From assembly GCF_004342285.1 (NCBI RefSeq), contig NZ_SMCV01000014.1, positions 1 through 64,000 of the forward strand: DNA of 64,000 nucleotides, written 5' to 3'. Each line of letters opens with the position of its first letter. The first letter of the stretch is position 1. A program made the position numbers and the translations under genes. The DNA comes from Klebsiella sp. BIGb0138 (GTDB lineage Bacteria; Pseudomonadota; Gammaproteobacteria; Enterobacterales; Enterobacteriaceae). Under the pieces are notes generated by a model. The model did not search any database. It saw only the letters and a list, made by a program, of their open reading frames with translations, and had not been told where the DNA came from. This document shows, piece by piece, positions 54,037-63,949 of this stretch.

Positions 54037-54881
54037 ATCGAGTCGGATATTTTCTGCGGCGGCCCGCGCTGCTGCTCTCGCTGCTGTTTATTCTGCTGGT
54101 GGTGCTGAGCGCGCTGTTCGCCCCCTGGCTCACCCCCTTCGATCCCGATGAACAGTTTGTCGAAGGGCTGAGCCTGGAAGGCGCGCCGCTTTCGCCCAAC
54201 GCCACCTACTGGCTGGGAACCGATCTGCTGGGGCGCGACCTGTTCTCACGGCTGATTTACGGCGCGCGCACCTCGTTGCTGATCGGCGTGGTCGCCAACG
54301 GTATTGCGGTATTAACCGGCGTCCTGGTGGGGCTAAGCGCCGGTTATTTACAGGGGCGTATCGGAGGGCTGCTGATGCGCTTTACCGATTTGATGATGGC
54401 GTTTCCGGCGCTGCTGCTGGCGATTGCCCTGGCGGCGATTTTCCAGCCCAGCGTCTGGATCGTGGCGCTGGTGATCGCCATGGTGAACTGGGTGCAAATC
54501 GCCCGGGTTATCTATGCCGAAACCAGCGCGCTCAGCGCCCGCGACTTTATCGCCGTGGAACGCACCCTGGGAGCCGGGACCTTACGCATTCTCGGCGTAC
54601 ATTTAATTCCGCATCTGGTGCCGACGGTGCTGGTCTGGGCCACGCTGGGCATCTCCACCACGGTCTTGCTGGAAGCCACCCTCTCGTTCCTCGGCGTGGG
54701 GGTACAGCCGCCGACGCCGAGCTGGGGCAACATTATCTTTGAAAGCCAGACTTATTTTACCTCGGCCCCCTGGCTGGTGTTCTTTCCCGGCGCGGCGATC
54801 GTGCTGCTGTCGCTCTCTTTCAATATCGCCGGCGACGCCCTGCGCGACGCCCTCGATCCCGGTTTAAAACGGAGAAGCTGA
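54033..54881 (+). CDS. Dipeptide/amide ABC importer permease (DppC type)
   Basis: 282-residue inner-membrane permease. N-terminal LLSLLFILLVVLSALFAPWLTPFDP and the C-terminal EAA-like loop (RTLGAGTLRILGVHLIPHLV) are typical of DppC/OppC proteins. The ATG at 54033 overlaps the amiR stop. In the amide operon it should pass amides or small peptide-like compounds. Normally DppB precedes DppC; here the order is C then B. Confidence 0.9.
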   Translation: MNRVGYFLRRPALLLSLLFILLVVLSALFAPWLTPFDPDEQFVEGLSLEGAPLSPNATYWLGTDLLGRDLFSRLIYGARTSLLIGVVANGIAVLTGVLVGLSAGYLQGRIGGLLMRFTDLMMAFPALLLAIALAAIFQPSVWIVALVIAMVNWVQIARVIYAETSALSARDFIAVERTLGAGTLRILGVHLIPHLVPTVLVWATLGISTTVLLEATLSFLGVGVQPPTPSWGNIIFESQTYFTSAPWLVFFPGAAIVLLSLSFNIAGDALRDALDPGLKRRS

Positions 54882-55801
54882 TGCTGTTTCTGGGGAAACG
54901 TCTGTTACATGCGCTGCTGATCCTGCTCGGCGTCACGCTGATCTGCTATCTGCTGCTGTTTATGCTGCCCGCCGACCCGGCACGCCAGATCGCCGGGCGC
55001 AGCGCCACGCCGGAAGTGGTCGAAAACATCCGCCATCAGCTGGGGCTGGATCTGCCGTTTTATCAGCAATATTGGCGCTATCTGCAGGGGCTGCTGCACG
55101 GCGATCTGGGGCGCTCGTTTATTCAGCGCAGCGAAGTGAGCGAACTGGTTTCCGCCCGCATCGGGCCGTCGCTGCAGCTGATGGCGGCGGGCATTCTCTG
55201 CGAGCTGGTGCTGGGGATCGCTCTCGGCACCCTGGCGGCGCTGAAACGCGGCGGGCTGGCGGACCGGCTGCTGATGGCGCTCTCTTTTGTCGGCGTCTCG
55301 GCGCCGCAGTTTATCGCCGCGATGCTGTTTCTCTATCTGTTCGCCGTGGTGCTCAACTGGTTCCCGATGGGGGGCTACGGCGGCTTCAGCCATCTGGCGC
55401 TGCCGGCGCTAACCCTCGGCCTGCTCGGCAGCGGCTGGTACTCACGCATGCTGCGCTCGTCGATGATTGAGGTGCTGCACCAGGACTTTATTCGCACCGC
55501 GCGGGCCAAAGGGCTGGGCAGAACCCGCGTGCTGCTGCGCCACGTGCTGCCGAACGCCGTGCTGCCGCTGATCCCGATGATCGGCATTGATATCGGCATT
55601 TTTATGGGCGGGCTGGTGGTGGTCGAGTCGGTCTTTGGCTGGCCGGGCATCGGTCAGTTGGCCTGGCAGGCGATTCAACAGGTGGATATTCCGGTGATTG
55701 TCGGGGTAACCACCGTGTCAGCGGTTGCCATTGTTGGCGGCAACCTTATTGCGGATCTGGTGCTGCCGTGGGTCGATCCGCGCATTGATGTCAAAAAGTA
55801 G
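54881..55801 (+). CDS. Dipeptide/amide ABC importer permease (DppB type)
   Basis: 306-residue permease of the DppB/OppB group: LLYLFAVVLNWFPMGGYGG and the EAA loop (RTARAKGLGRTRVLLRHVLPNAVLP) are characteristic. It overlaps the stop of the DppC-type gene by one base, so it is coupled. Forms the heterodimeric channel with the previous protein. Confidence 0.92.
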   Translation: MLFLGKRLLHALLILLGVTLICYLLLFMLPADPARQIAGRSATPEVVENIRHQLGLDLPFYQQYWRYLQGLLHGDLGRSFIQRSEVSELVSARIGPSLQLMAAGILCELVLGIALGTLAALKRGGLADRLLMALSFVGVSAPQFIAAMLFLYLFAVVLNWFPMGGYGGFSHLALPALTLGLLGSGWYSRMLRSSMIEVLHQDFIRTARAKGLGRTRVLLRHVLPNAVLPLIPMIGIDIGIFMGGLVVVESVFGWPGIGQLAWQAIQQVDIPVIVGVTTVSAVAIVGGNLIADLVLPWVDPRIDVKK

Positions 55802-55813
55802 CAGGGGAAAATA

Positions 55814-57418
55814 ATGAAAAAAGCATTACTGACGATGGCGGTGGCCGCGGCCTGTTTCTCTTATGGCGCGCAGGCTGACGAAAAAACCGGCGGCGATATC
55901 GTGGTGACCTACCAGAACGACGTGGCGACCCTGGACCCGGCCATTGGCTATGACTGGCAAAACTGGTCGATGATCAAAAGCCTGTTCGACGGCCTGATGG
56001 ACTACCGCCCCGGCACCACCGAACTGGTGAACGATCTGGCGGAAAGCTACGCCATTTCCGACGATGGCAAGGTTTACACCTTCGTGTTACGCAAAGGGGT
56101 GAAGTTCCACAATGGCCGCGAGGTCACGGCGGCGGACGTGAAATATTCTCTGGAACGCACGGTGAACCCGAAAACCCAGAGCCCGGGCGCCGGGTTCTTC
56201 AGCCCCATCGCGGGCTATGACGAAGAAGCCAACGGCAAAGCCACCACGCTGAGCGGCATCGAGGTTGTGGACGATCATACCGTGAAGATCACCCTGAAAG
56301 AGCCCAACGCCACCTTCCTGCATGTGCTGGCGCTGAACTTCGCCTCGGTGGTTCCCCGTGAGGAGGTGGAGAAATGGGGCGCCGACTTCGGCAAACATCC
56401 GGTTGGCAGCGGCGCGTTTGAGCTGCAGGAGTGGAAGCTGGGCCAGGAGCTGATCTTCCGCAAAAACCCGAACTACTTTAAAGCCGGCGTGCCGCGGCTG
56501 GATCACATTAAGTTTGAAATGGGACAGGATCCTTCGGTCGCCCTGCTGCGGCTGGAAAAAGGCGAAGTGGATATTGCCGGTGACGGCGTACCGCCCGCGC
56601 AGTTCCTGGCGTTTAAAAACAACCCGGCCTATAAGGGCCTGATGGTCACCGGCGACCAGCTGCAGACCGGCTACGTGACGATGAAAACCACCCTGCCGCC
56701 CTTCGATAATCTCAAGGTTCGCCAGGCGGTGAACATGGCGGTCAACAAAGATCGCATCGTGCGCATTATCAACGGACGCGCGGCGCCGGCCAACCAGCCG
56801 CTGCCGCCCGCCATGCCCGGCTATGACAAAGCTTATCAGGGATTCAGCTACGACCCGACAAAAGCGAAGCAGCTGCTCAGCGAAGCGGGTTTCCCCAACG
56901 GTTTTGATACCGAACTGTACGTGATGAATACCGATCCGCAGCCGCGTATCGCCCAGTCCATCCAGCAGGATCTGGCTAAAGTGGGCATCCGCGCCAGCAT
57001 CAAATCCCTGGCGCAGGCGAATGTGATTGCGGCGGGCGGCTCCGCCAGCCAGGCGCCGATGGTCTGGTCCGGCGGCATGGCGTGGATCGCCGATTTCCCG
57101 GATCCCTCCAACTTCTATGGCCCGATCCTCGGCTGCGCCGGAGCGGTAGAGGGCGGCTGGAACTGGGCGCGCTACTGCAACAAGGCGCTGGACGCGCAGG
57201 CGGCCGCGGCGGACAGCATGGTGAAGCCTGACCAACAGGACGCGCGCATTGCCGCCTGGCGCAAAATCTTTACCACCGCGATGAACGACGCGCCCTGGGT
57301 GCCGGTGTTCAACGAAAAACGCTACACCGTGCATTCCGCGCGCATGGGCGGCGAGGACGCGCTGTATGTCGATCCGGTGCATGTACCGGTCAACTACGAC
57401 TATATCGGACTGAAATAA
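55814..57418 (+). CDS. ABC importer substrate-binding protein (SBP_bac_5)
   Basis: 534-residue extracytoplasmic binding protein of the dipeptide/nickel family. Signal peptide about 1-21 (ending AQA), then the family pattern TLDPAIGYDWQNWSMIKSLF and YTFVLRKGVKFHNGREVTAADV. Gene just after the permeases. In context it binds an amide (acetamide, formamide or larger), although this family mostly binds peptides. Confidence 0.9.
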   Translation: MKKALLTMAVAAACFSYGAQADEKTGGDIVVTYQNDVATLDPAIGYDWQNWSMIKSLFDGLMDYRPGTTELVNDLAESYAISDDGKVYTFVLRKGVKFHNGREVTAADVKYSLERTVNPKTQSPGAGFFSPIAGYDEEANGKATTLSGIEVVDDHTVKITLKEPNATFLHVLALNFASVVPREEVEKWGADFGKHPVGSGAFELQEWKLGQELIFRKNPNYFKAGVPRLDHIKFEMGQDPSVALLRLEKGEVDIAGDGVPPAQFLAFKNNPAYKGLMVTGDQLQTGYVTMKTTLPPFDNLKVRQAVNMAVNKDRIVRIINGRAAPANQPLPPAMPGYDKAYQGFSYDPTKAKQLLSEAGFPNGFDTELYVMNTDPQPRIAQSIQQDLAKVGIRASIKSLAQANVIAAGGSASQAPMVWSGGMAWIADFPDPSNFYGPILGCAGAVEGGWNWARYCNKALDAQAAAADSMVKPDQQDARIAAWRKIFTTAMNDAPWVPVFNEKRYTVHSARMGGEDALYVDPVHVPVNYDYIGLK

Positions 57419-57476
57419 TCTGCCGGCATCGTGCCGCGTTCGCCGGGGCGATGCCGCTGCTTAAAGGAGAGTCAGG

Positions 57477-58424
57477 ATGTGCCAAAATTGCCTGGTCAAA
57501 ACCATTCACCATGCGCAGCACCATTTCGGCTGGGACAACAGCCTGAGTCCGGTGGCGCACGTTGCCTCCGGCAGCCAGCTGGAATTTCACTGTCTGGATG
57601 CTTCTAACGGCTGGTTTACCCCCGGTTCCACCACGGCGGATATCCCGACGCTGCCGTTTGATAAGCTCAACCCGGTCAGCGGGCCGGTCTATGTGGAAGG
57701 CGCCCGGCCGGGCGACGCGCTGAAAGTCACGCTGGAGTCATTTCATCCCGGCGGCTTTGGCTGGACCGCCAATATTCCCGGCTTCGGCCTGCTGGCCGAT
57801 CAGTTCCCCGATCCGGCGCTGACGCTGTGGCAATATGACCGCCAGACCTTAGCCCCCTGCGCCTTTGGCCGCTATGGCCGGGTGCCGCTAAAACCTTTCG
57901 CCGGCACTCTCGGCGTGGCCCCCGCCGCCGCGGGCCATCATTCGGTGGTGCCGCCGCGCCGCGTGGGCGGCAACCTGGATATTCGCGACCTGGCCGCCGG
58001 CTGCACGTTGTGGCTACCGGTGGAAGTAGAAGGCGCGCTGTTTTCTATTGGCGATACCCACGCCGCACAGGGCGACGGCGAAGTCTGCGGCACGGCGATC
58101 GAAAGCGCCATGGATGTGGTGGTGAAGCTGGAAGTGGTCAAGGATATGCCGCTGAAAACGCCGCGTTTCGCCACCCCTGGCCCGGTGACCCGCCATCTGG
58201 ATCAGCAAGGCTACAGCGCCTTTACCGGTATTGGCCCTGACCTGATGACCGCCGCCCGCGACGCAGTGAGCTACACCATCGATGCGCTGTGCCGCGAACA
58301 GGGGATGTCGGCGGAAGAGGCCTATATGCTCTGCTCCGTGTGCGGCGATCTGCGTATCAGCGAAATCGTCGATCGGCCTAACTGGGTAGTGTCGTTCTAT
58401 TTTCCCAACAGCGTGTTTAATTAG
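57477..58424 (+). CDS. Acetamidase/formamidase (FmdA/AmdA family)
   Basis: 315-residue enzyme of the FmdA_AmdA family, which hydrolyses formamide or acetamide to ammonia and the acid; it is metal-dependent and unrelated to the nitrilase-type AmiE. Family segments: FGWDNSLSPV near the N-terminus, GGFGWTANIPGFGLLAD and GDTHAAQGDGEVCGTAIES. Cytoplasmic. ATG preceded by AAAGGAG. It is the catalytic step of the operon and releases nitrogen and a short acid. Confidence 0.91.
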   Translation: MCQNCLVKTIHHAQHHFGWDNSLSPVAHVASGSQLEFHCLDASNGWFTPGSTTADIPTLPFDKLNPVSGPVYVEGARPGDALKVTLESFHPGGFGWTANIPGFGLLADQFPDPALTLWQYDRQTLAPCAFGRYGRVPLKPFAGTLGVAPAAAGHHSVVPPRRVGGNLDIRDLAAGCTLWLPVEVEGALFSIGDTHAAQGDGEVCGTAIESAMDVVVKLEVVKDMPLKTPRFATPGPVTRHLDQQGYSAFTGIGPDLMTAARDAVSYTIDALCREQGMSAEEAYMLCSVCGDLRISEIVDRPNWVVSFYFPNSVFN

Positions 58425-58431
58425 GAGCGTT

Positions 58432-60165
58432 ATGTCAGCAGCCATGTTTCCGGCGCCGCTGCTCTCGGTGGAGCGCCTGTCGATCCAGTTTGGCGCACAG
58501 CGGGTGGTGGATGACGTCAGCTTTGCGCTCTGGCCGGGAAAAACCCTGTGTATTGCCGGCGAGTCGGGCAGCGGTAAGTCGCTGACCTCGCTGGCGATCA
58601 TGGGGCTGCTTCCGGAGGAGGCGCATATTCCCGGCGGCGCGGTGATTTTTGCTAATCAGGACCTGCTCAGCCTGCCGGAGCGGCAAATGCAGCAGCTGCG
58701 CGGCAAATCGGTCGCCATGATTTTTCAGGAGCCGATGACCTCGCTCAATCCGCTGATGACCGTGGGCCAGCAGCTGGAAGAGACGCTGCAACGCCACGAA
58801 GCGCTGGGCCGCCGCGAACGGCGCGGCCGGGTCAGCGCGATGCTGGATGCGGTCAAAATCAGCCATGTGGAGAAGCGCCTGCAGCAGTATCCGCACGAGC
58901 TTTCCGGCGGCATGCGCCAGCGGGTGATGATCGCCATGGCGATGCTGTGCCAGCCGCAGGTGCTGATTGCCGATGAGCCGACCACCGCGCTGGATGTCAC
59001 AATTCAGGCGCAGATCCTTGATTTGATGCGTGAACTGCAGCAGGAGTTTTCCACCAGCCTGCTGCTGATCACCCATGATATGGGGGTGGTGGCGGAAATG
59101 GCCGATGACGTGCTGGTGATGAATCACGGCAAAATTATGGAACATGCCCCGGTAAAAACGCTGTTTATCTCGCCGCAGGCACCCTATACCCGCCAGCTGC
59201 TGCAGGCAGTGCCGGTGCTGGGCCAGGCGCCCGCGCTGGCGCCGGTTGAAGAAACCCAGCCGTTGCTCAGCGTCCGTAACCTCTGCGTGCGCTTTCCGGT
59301 ACGCGGCGATGGCCTGCGCGTGCGTCGTGAAGTCCATGCCGTGGATGGCGTCAGCTTCGATCTTTTCCCCGGCGAAACGCTGGGCATCGTCGGCGAAAGC
59401 GGCTGCGGTAAATCGACGACGGCGAAGGCGCTGATGAATATGGTGCCGTTTAGCGGCAGCGCGCAGCTTAGCGGGCAGGAGCTGCACGGCCTACGGGGCG
59501 AAGCGCTGAGCGCGGTGAGGCGCGATTTGCAGATGGTGTTTCAGGACCCCTGGGCGGCGCTCAATCCGCGCAAAACCATTTTCGATCTGGTGGGCGAACC
59601 GCTGCTGATTCATGAGCAGATGCCTGCGGCACAGCGCACGGAGCGGGTGGCGCAGCTGTTGCAGCAGGTCGGCCTGCCGGCGGACGCGATGCGGCGCTAT
59701 CCGCACCAGTTTTCCGGCGGCCAGCGCCAGCGCATCTGCATCGCGCGCGCCCTGGCGCTGAACCCCAAAGTCATTATCGCCGATGAATCGGTCTCGGCGC
59801 TGGATGTGTCGGTACAGGCGCAGGTGCTGACGCTGCTGGAGGATTTGCGTCAGCGCTATCAGCTCAGCTATCTGTTTATTTCCCATGATATGGCGGTGGT
59901 GGAACGCATCTGCCACCGGGTGGCGGTGATGTTCGGCGGCCAGATCGTGGAGATCGGCCCGCGTGACCGGGTGCTGCACCATCCGCAGCATCCTTATACC
60001 CGGCACCTGCTCAGCGCCGTTCCCATGCCGGACGTTGAACGCAGACGGGAACCCCGCGTCGCCAGCGCAATGCCGGAGCGCCCGGACCCGATCAAACCCC
60101 TCGGCTGGCAGAGCGTACCGCAGAACTTTACCGATTTTGGCGGCGGGCACCTCGCCGCCTGCTGA
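58432..60165 (+). CDS. ABC importer fused ATPase (DppD-DppF type)
   Basis: 577-residue protein with two complete ATPase domains (about 8-270 and 280-555), each ending in the oligopeptide-type C-terminal extension, as in GsiA or DdpDF fusions. Domain 1: [24 protein letters not shown] and ADEPTTALD. Domain 2: [25 protein letters not shown] and ADESVSALD (Ser replaces Pro). It energises the importer above. ATG with GGAG, 7 bases after the amidase. Last gene of the operon. Confidence 0.92.
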   Translation: MSAAMFPAPLLSVERLSIQFGAQRVVDDVSFALWPGKTLCIAGESGSGKSLTSLAIMGLLPEEAHIPGGAVIFANQDLLSLPERQMQQLRGKSVAMIFQEPMTSLNPLMTVGQQLEETLQRHEALGRRERRGRVSAMLDAVKISHVEKRLQQYPHELSGGMRQRVMIAMAMLCQPQVLIADEPTTALDVTIQAQILDLMRELQQEFSTSLLLITHDMGVVAEMADDVLVMNHGKIMEHAPVKTLFISPQAPYTRQLLQAVPVLGQAPALAPVEETQPLLSVRNLCVRFPVRGDGLRVRREVHAVDGVSFDLFPGETLGIVGESGCGKSTTAKALMNMVPFSGSAQLSGQELHGLRGEALSAVRRDLQMVFQDPWAALNPRKTIFDLVGEPLLIHEQMPAAQRTERVAQLLQQVGLPADAMRRYPHQFSGGQRQRICIARALALNPKVIIADESVSALDVSVQAQVLTLLEDLRQRYQLSYLFISHDMAVVERICHRVAVMFGGQIVEIGPRDRVLHHPQHPYTRHLLSAVPMPDVERRREPRVASAMPERPDPIKPLGWQSVPQNFTDFGGGHLAAC

Positions 60166-60184
60166 ACGGATAATGCGTTAACCC

Positions 60185-60208
60185 GGCGGGCGCGTCGGCG
60201 CGCCCGCC
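60185..60208. terminator. Terminator between the amide operon and tenA
   Basis: GGCGGGCGCG (60185-60194) and CGCGCCCGCC (60199-60208) form a perfect 10-bp stem with a 4-base loop between convergent genes. The downstream T content is low. Confidence 0.6.
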
Positions 60209-60211
60209 CAT

Positions 60212-60856
60212 TTATGCCGCCAGCATGGCGGCGTGAAAATCGATTTCCCAGCGCAGAACATCGGCATACAGCGCCGACAGACGCTGTTTTTCCCCTTCAT
60301 CCAGCCCCTGCGCGCAGCGATCCAGTTCCTCTTTTAACCAGCGGGCCTGGTCATAAAAGGCGTCGTCAGCGTGCATCTCCAGCCACGCGCGCAGATCATC
60401 ATCGTCCTGCGGGCAAGCCGCGGCGCGGGCGCACCAGTGGTAATACATCCACTCGGCGCCGAACATCAGGGTAATAATATCGGCATAGCCGCCGCGCTGC
60501 GCCGCCTGTAACATCCCGTCGCGAAAACGCTTGATACCCGGCGGGGCCGGCAGGTATTGCTCCGCCCGCACGCCGCGCCGCGCCAGCACCGTGTCAAACC
60601 AGCCAAGCTGGGTATCCACCAGCGCATTCAGGCCGCCGATCAACCAGCGCTGCTGCGCGACAGACGGCGCATGGCTCACGCCGATCGCCACCATTTTTAC
60701 CGCCGTCGCCACGAAATCGCCTTCATAGACCAGATAGCGATGAAAATCCTCCCCGGCCAGCCGGTTTCCGACTATCGCCTCGACGAACGGATGCCGCTGC
60801 ATCTCCTGCCACAGCGCCTGATGCTCACGCAATAAACGATCGCTGAACGTTTCCAT
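60212..60856 (-). CDS. TenA-family protein (TenA_E class)
   Basis: 214-residue TenA/thiaminase II family protein. TenA enzymes hydrolyse aminopyrimidine derivatives of thiamine for salvage. The catalytic Cys of the TenA_C class is not evident; the active-site region reads LMFGAEWMYYHWC with Glu, fitting the TenA_E class. ATG directly follows the TAG of the BtpA-type gene (no gap), with GGAGGAG inside that gene, so the two are coupled. In this operon the substrate may not be thiamine itself. Confidence 0.84.
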   Translation of the reverse strand: METFSDRLLREHQALWQEMQRHPFVEAIVGNRLAGEDFHRYLVYEGDFVATAVKMVAIGVSHAPSVAQQRWLIGGLNALVDTQLGWFDTVLARRGVRAEQYLPAPPGIKRFRDGMLQAAQRGGYADIITLMFGAEWMYYHWCARAAACPQDDDDLRAWLEMHADDAFYDQARWLKEELDRCAQGLDEGEKQRLSALYADVLRWEIDFHAAMLAA

Positions 60857-61699
60857 CTACTCCTCCAGCGCCGCCTGCGCGACGGCCATAAAGTGTTTGA
60901 CCCGCGCGCGTTCAACCGGATTCCACCACACCCCGCCCTCTTTCAGCGCGCTGGCGACGATAACCCCTTGCGTACGACCGAGGATCGCCACCACGTTATC
61001 CGGCGTGACGCCGGATCCCACCAGCAGCGGCAAGGACGTGGCGCTGCGGATCTCATCGATTTCCGTCAGCGTCGCGCTGTCGCCGGTACGCTGGCCGGTG
61101 GCAATCACCGCATCGGCCTCAAAAAATTCGACATCGCGGGTCAATTCCGGGATCGAGCGATCGGCGACGATGGCGTGGCTGCCGTGTTTGACGTGGCTAT
61201 CGGCAAAGACGCGGATATGGTTGGCCTGCAGCTGGCCGCGATAGCGTAACGCCCTGGCGGCGGCCCCTTCGATAAAGCCTTCGTTGGCAATATAGGCGTT
61301 AGCCCATTGATTGACGCGCACAAAATCGGCGCCGCCCGCCAGCGCCGTCGCCAGCGCCGGAATGGCCGCGTTCGCCAGCACGTTAATCCCCAGTGGAACG
61401 GAGAAACGGCGGCGCACATTATCTGTAATCACCGCCATTAGCGCCGCCGTTTCCGGGCCGATATCTTCCGGTTTAGAGAATGGAATATCGCCGTGATTTT
61501 CGACGATCAAACCATGAACGCCGCCTTCAAGATAATTCTCAGCATCCTTCAACGCACGTTCAACAATATAACCTACGCTCTCTCCACGATATTTTGGCGA
61601 GCCAGGAAAGGGGGCGCAGTGAATAACACCGATAACCGCCTTACGCCTTGAAAAAATATCTTGAATTGCGCTGACTTTTCCTGCTGATATAGAACTCAT
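60857..61699 (-). CDS. BtpA/SgcQ-family protein
   Basis: 280-residue TIM-barrel protein of the BtpA family (E. coli SgcQ), of unconfirmed activity. Segments: KAVIGVIHCAPFPGSPKYRG, GLIVENHGDIPF, ADFVRVNQW and LLVGSGVTPDNV, the last a phosphate-binding-like loop. No signal peptide. It is divergent from the PfkB gene with only 30 bases between the start codons. Cotranscribed with tenA. Confidence 0.88.
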   Translation of the reverse strand: MSSISAGKVSAIQDIFSRRKAVIGVIHCAPFPGSPKYRGESVGYIVERALKDAENYLEGGVHGLIVENHGDIPFSKPEDIGPETAALMAVITDNVRRRFSVPLGINVLANAAIPALATALAGGADFVRVNQWANAYIANEGFIEGAAARALRYRGQLQANHIRVFADSHVKHGSHAIVADRSIPELTRDVEFFEADAVIATGQRTGDSATLTEIDEIRSATSLPLLVGSGVTPDNVVAILGRTQGVIVASALKEGGVWWNPVERARVKHFMAVAQAALEE

Positions 61700-61729
61700 A
61701 AATCAACCTCGTATTTAAAGGAAACGGCT

Positions 61730-62599
61730 ATGCATATTTATGTTGTCGGTAATATCGCTGTGGACGAAACCTGGCGCTGCGCTTCGTTACCACAAAAAGG
61801 AGAATCTCTGCATGGGCATAAAATAGCTCAGGATATTGGCGGCAAGGGCGCCAATCAGGCCATTGTTTTATCCCGCTGCGGGCTGCCGGTAACCTTAATC
61901 GCCGGCAGCGGCGATGATTATCATGGCCAATGGATAAATAACGCCATCAGCCAGGAATCATTATTATTTTATCCTGCCCATGCGATATCCACGCACAGTG
62001 ATACCTCAATTATTTTCACCACCGACGATGGCGATAATGCCATTATGACCACCACCGCCGCAGCCGACGCATTAACGCTCGGGATTATCGAACCGCTGCT
62101 GGCCGAAGCACGCCCCGGCGATATATTGCTGCAGCAGGGAAACTTTTCCGCCGAAAAAACCGGCGCGCTTTTCGCCCTTGCCCGGCGTAAACGGATGGTC
62201 ACGGTATTTAACCCTTCGCCGGTCAAACCGGCCTTCGCCGACCTCTGGCCGTTGGTCGATATCGCCGTGGTCAACGAACACGAGGCGCAGCTGCTGCATC
62301 CGGACCCCGCCGCTACGCTGATCGTGGAAACTCGCGGCGCGCAGGGGGCGAGGCTCTATCATCACCAGCAGGTTATCGATGTCGCCGCCGAGCCGGCGAC
62401 GGTGGTCGATACCACCGGCGCGGGCGACACCTTTCTGGCGGTGATGCTGGCTTCCGCTCTGCGCAGAGCAACGCTTCCGGACGCGCTCGCCCTGCATCAC
62501 GCCAGCCGCGCCGCCGCGTTAACCATCAGCCGCAACGGCACCCTGCAAGCCTTCCCGGATGCAAAAACGCTGGCCGCGCTGCTGGCAAGCAATGCCTGA
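61730..62599 (+). CDS. PfkB-family carbohydrate kinase
   Basis: 289-residue ribokinase/PfkB-type kinase. Motif 1: IGGKGANQAIVLSRCG near residues 39-54. Motif 2: VVDTTGAGDTF with catalytic Asp near residue 236. It phosphorylates a sugar, nucleoside or similar alcohol; substrate not evident. ATG preceded by AAAGGAAA. It is divergent from btpA-tenA and convergent, with a 10-base gap, to the binding-protein gene. Confidence 0.9.
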   Translation: MHIYVVGNIAVDETWRCASLPQKGESLHGHKIAQDIGGKGANQAIVLSRCGLPVTLIAGSGDDYHGQWINNAISQESLLFYPAHAISTHSDTSIIFTTDDGDNAIMTTTAAADALTLGIIEPLLAEARPGDILLQQGNFSAEKTGALFALARRKRMVTVFNPSPVKPAFADLWPLVDIAVVNEHEAQLLHPDPAATLIVETRGAQGARLYHHQQVIDVAAEPATVVDTTGAGDTFLAVMLASALRRATLPDALALHHASRAAALTISRNGTLQAFPDAKTLAALLASNA

Positions 62600-62609
62600 G
62601 AGAGGCGCG

Positions 62610-63554
62610 TTATTTAAAAAGCGGACGGTAGCTATCGACGTTCGCTTTCGTCACGACCGTCGCCGGCACGTAAATGCTTTTCTCAACGTGCTTACCGCTG
62701 GAAATCGCATTCAGCGCTTTCACCGCCTCTTCCCCCATCTTGCGCGGATCCTGCTGTAACACCGCCGTGACATAGCCGCCGTCAATACCGGTAATGGCAC
62801 GCGCGGTCAGGTCCCAGCCGAAGATTTTGATCTCTTTCTGCTTACCCTGGTTTTCCACCGCCGCGATCGCGCCAAGCAGCGCCGGTTCGCCGGTGGCGTA
62901 AATGATGGTCAGATCCGGGTTACCGGTAATCAGGTTTTCCGCCGCGGTCATCGCGTCGTCCTGAACGTTGCGCCCGTCGACGACATTGGCGACAGAGATA
63001 CCGTCGTGGCCTTTTAAGGTCTCTTCAAAGCCCTGCTGGCGCGCATTCTGGATAGCCGAGTTTAACGCGCCGACGATCCCGATTCGCGCCTTCCCGCCGC
63101 TATTTTTCGTCACGTAATCCACAAAGTAATGACCGATAATTTTACCGCCTTCGACATTGTCCACGCCGACCTGTGCAGCCTGCGGACCCGCGGGCAATAC
63201 CGCGTCAATGGCGATCACCGGAATATGCTTCGCGGCGGCCTCGTTTATCGCCGGCATGATGCCATTGACGTCGATAGCATCGACCATAATGCCCTTCACC
63301 CCTTGCTGGATATAGTTTTCAATCGCGTCGTTCTGCGCCACCGGATTATTATTGGCGTTAAAAATCACCAGATCTTTACCGCTTTTTTTCGCCTCGTCCT
63401 GCGCGCCTTTATTCATTTCATTAAAGAACAGCGCCTGCTGGTTAATTTGCACTAAGGCATACGTTGGCGCGGCGGCAAACGCCGTTCCCCCACCCAGGGC
63501 AGACAGACTCAATGCAACCATTAACGCCGCTTTTTTATTGATGTTGAAAAACAT
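62610..63554 (-). CDS. Ribose-type sugar ABC binding protein
   Basis: 314-residue periplasmic-binding protein of the Peripla_BP_4 family (RbsB-like): signal peptide about 1-28, then TYALVQINQQALFFNEMNKG, and the hinge-side motif GNPDLTIIYATGEPALLGAI. An ATG at 63554 with GAGGG is used; the longer frame begins with TTG. No permease or ATPase gene is in the window. It is divergent from a LacI-type gene at the right edge. A TTGACA -35 with AATTTT -10 (17-base spacing) lies upstream. Confidence 0.88.
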   Translation of the reverse strand: MFFNINKKAALMVALSLSALGGGTAFAAAPTYALVQINQQALFFNEMNKGAQDEAKKSGKDLVIFNANNNPVAQNDAIENYIQQGVKGIMVDAIDVNGIMPAINEAAAKHIPVIAIDAVLPAGPQAAQVGVDNVEGGKIIGHYFVDYVTKNSGGKARIGIVGALNSAIQNARQQGFEETLKGHDGISVANVVDGRNVQDDAMTAAENLITGNPDLTIIYATGEPALLGAIAAVENQGKQKEIKIFGWDLTARAITGIDGGYVTAVLQQDPRKMGEEAVKALNAISSGKHVEKSIYVPATVVTKANVDSYRPLFK

Positions 63555-63740
63555 AGGTAATGCCCTCGACAAAATATAAAGAATGGGAACCCCGGATACC
63601 GAGGAATTTTCAGGCGGGACGAATAACGAAGCACAGACGCCGGAATAGCGTTCAGGTGATAATCGAACAGTGGGCTTTCCCTGCCATCCATTTATCTCAG
63701 GGAAAACATAAAAGCAGAAGCAACGTCGGGAACGGTTATT

Positions 63741-63769
63741 AAAATTCGCGTTTTGCCTACGCTTGTCAA
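63741..63769 (-). promoter_or_regulatory. Candidate promoter of the binding-protein gene
   Basis: Minus strand: -35 TTGACA (63769-63764), a 17-base spacer and -10 AATTTT (63746-63741). The -35 is perfect, the -10 poor, which suits an activated or repressed promoter. In the remaining intergenic space (63555-63949) I see no gene; a TATAAT at 63918-63923 may be the -10 of the LacI-type gene. Confidence 0.5.
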
Positions 63770-63949
63770 GCGGAAAAAAGTTTATCCACGGAAGAATAAG
63801 AAAAAGCTATCGTCAGCGCGCGATACTTTATACGCCACGCGTTCGTTGGCGGTCCGCAGGGCGGCGGCGAAACGGGAGCCGATGAAGAATATGACTTAGC
63901 CCCGGCGCTATGTTACTTATAATACTCCGCCACTATCCGCAGCGCCGCT

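Noticed and set aside
56087-57382. 431-residue open frame antisense to the amide binding protein
   Set aside because: Rich in His/Arg/Ala as expected of a shadow; no family motif; the plus-strand gene is clear.
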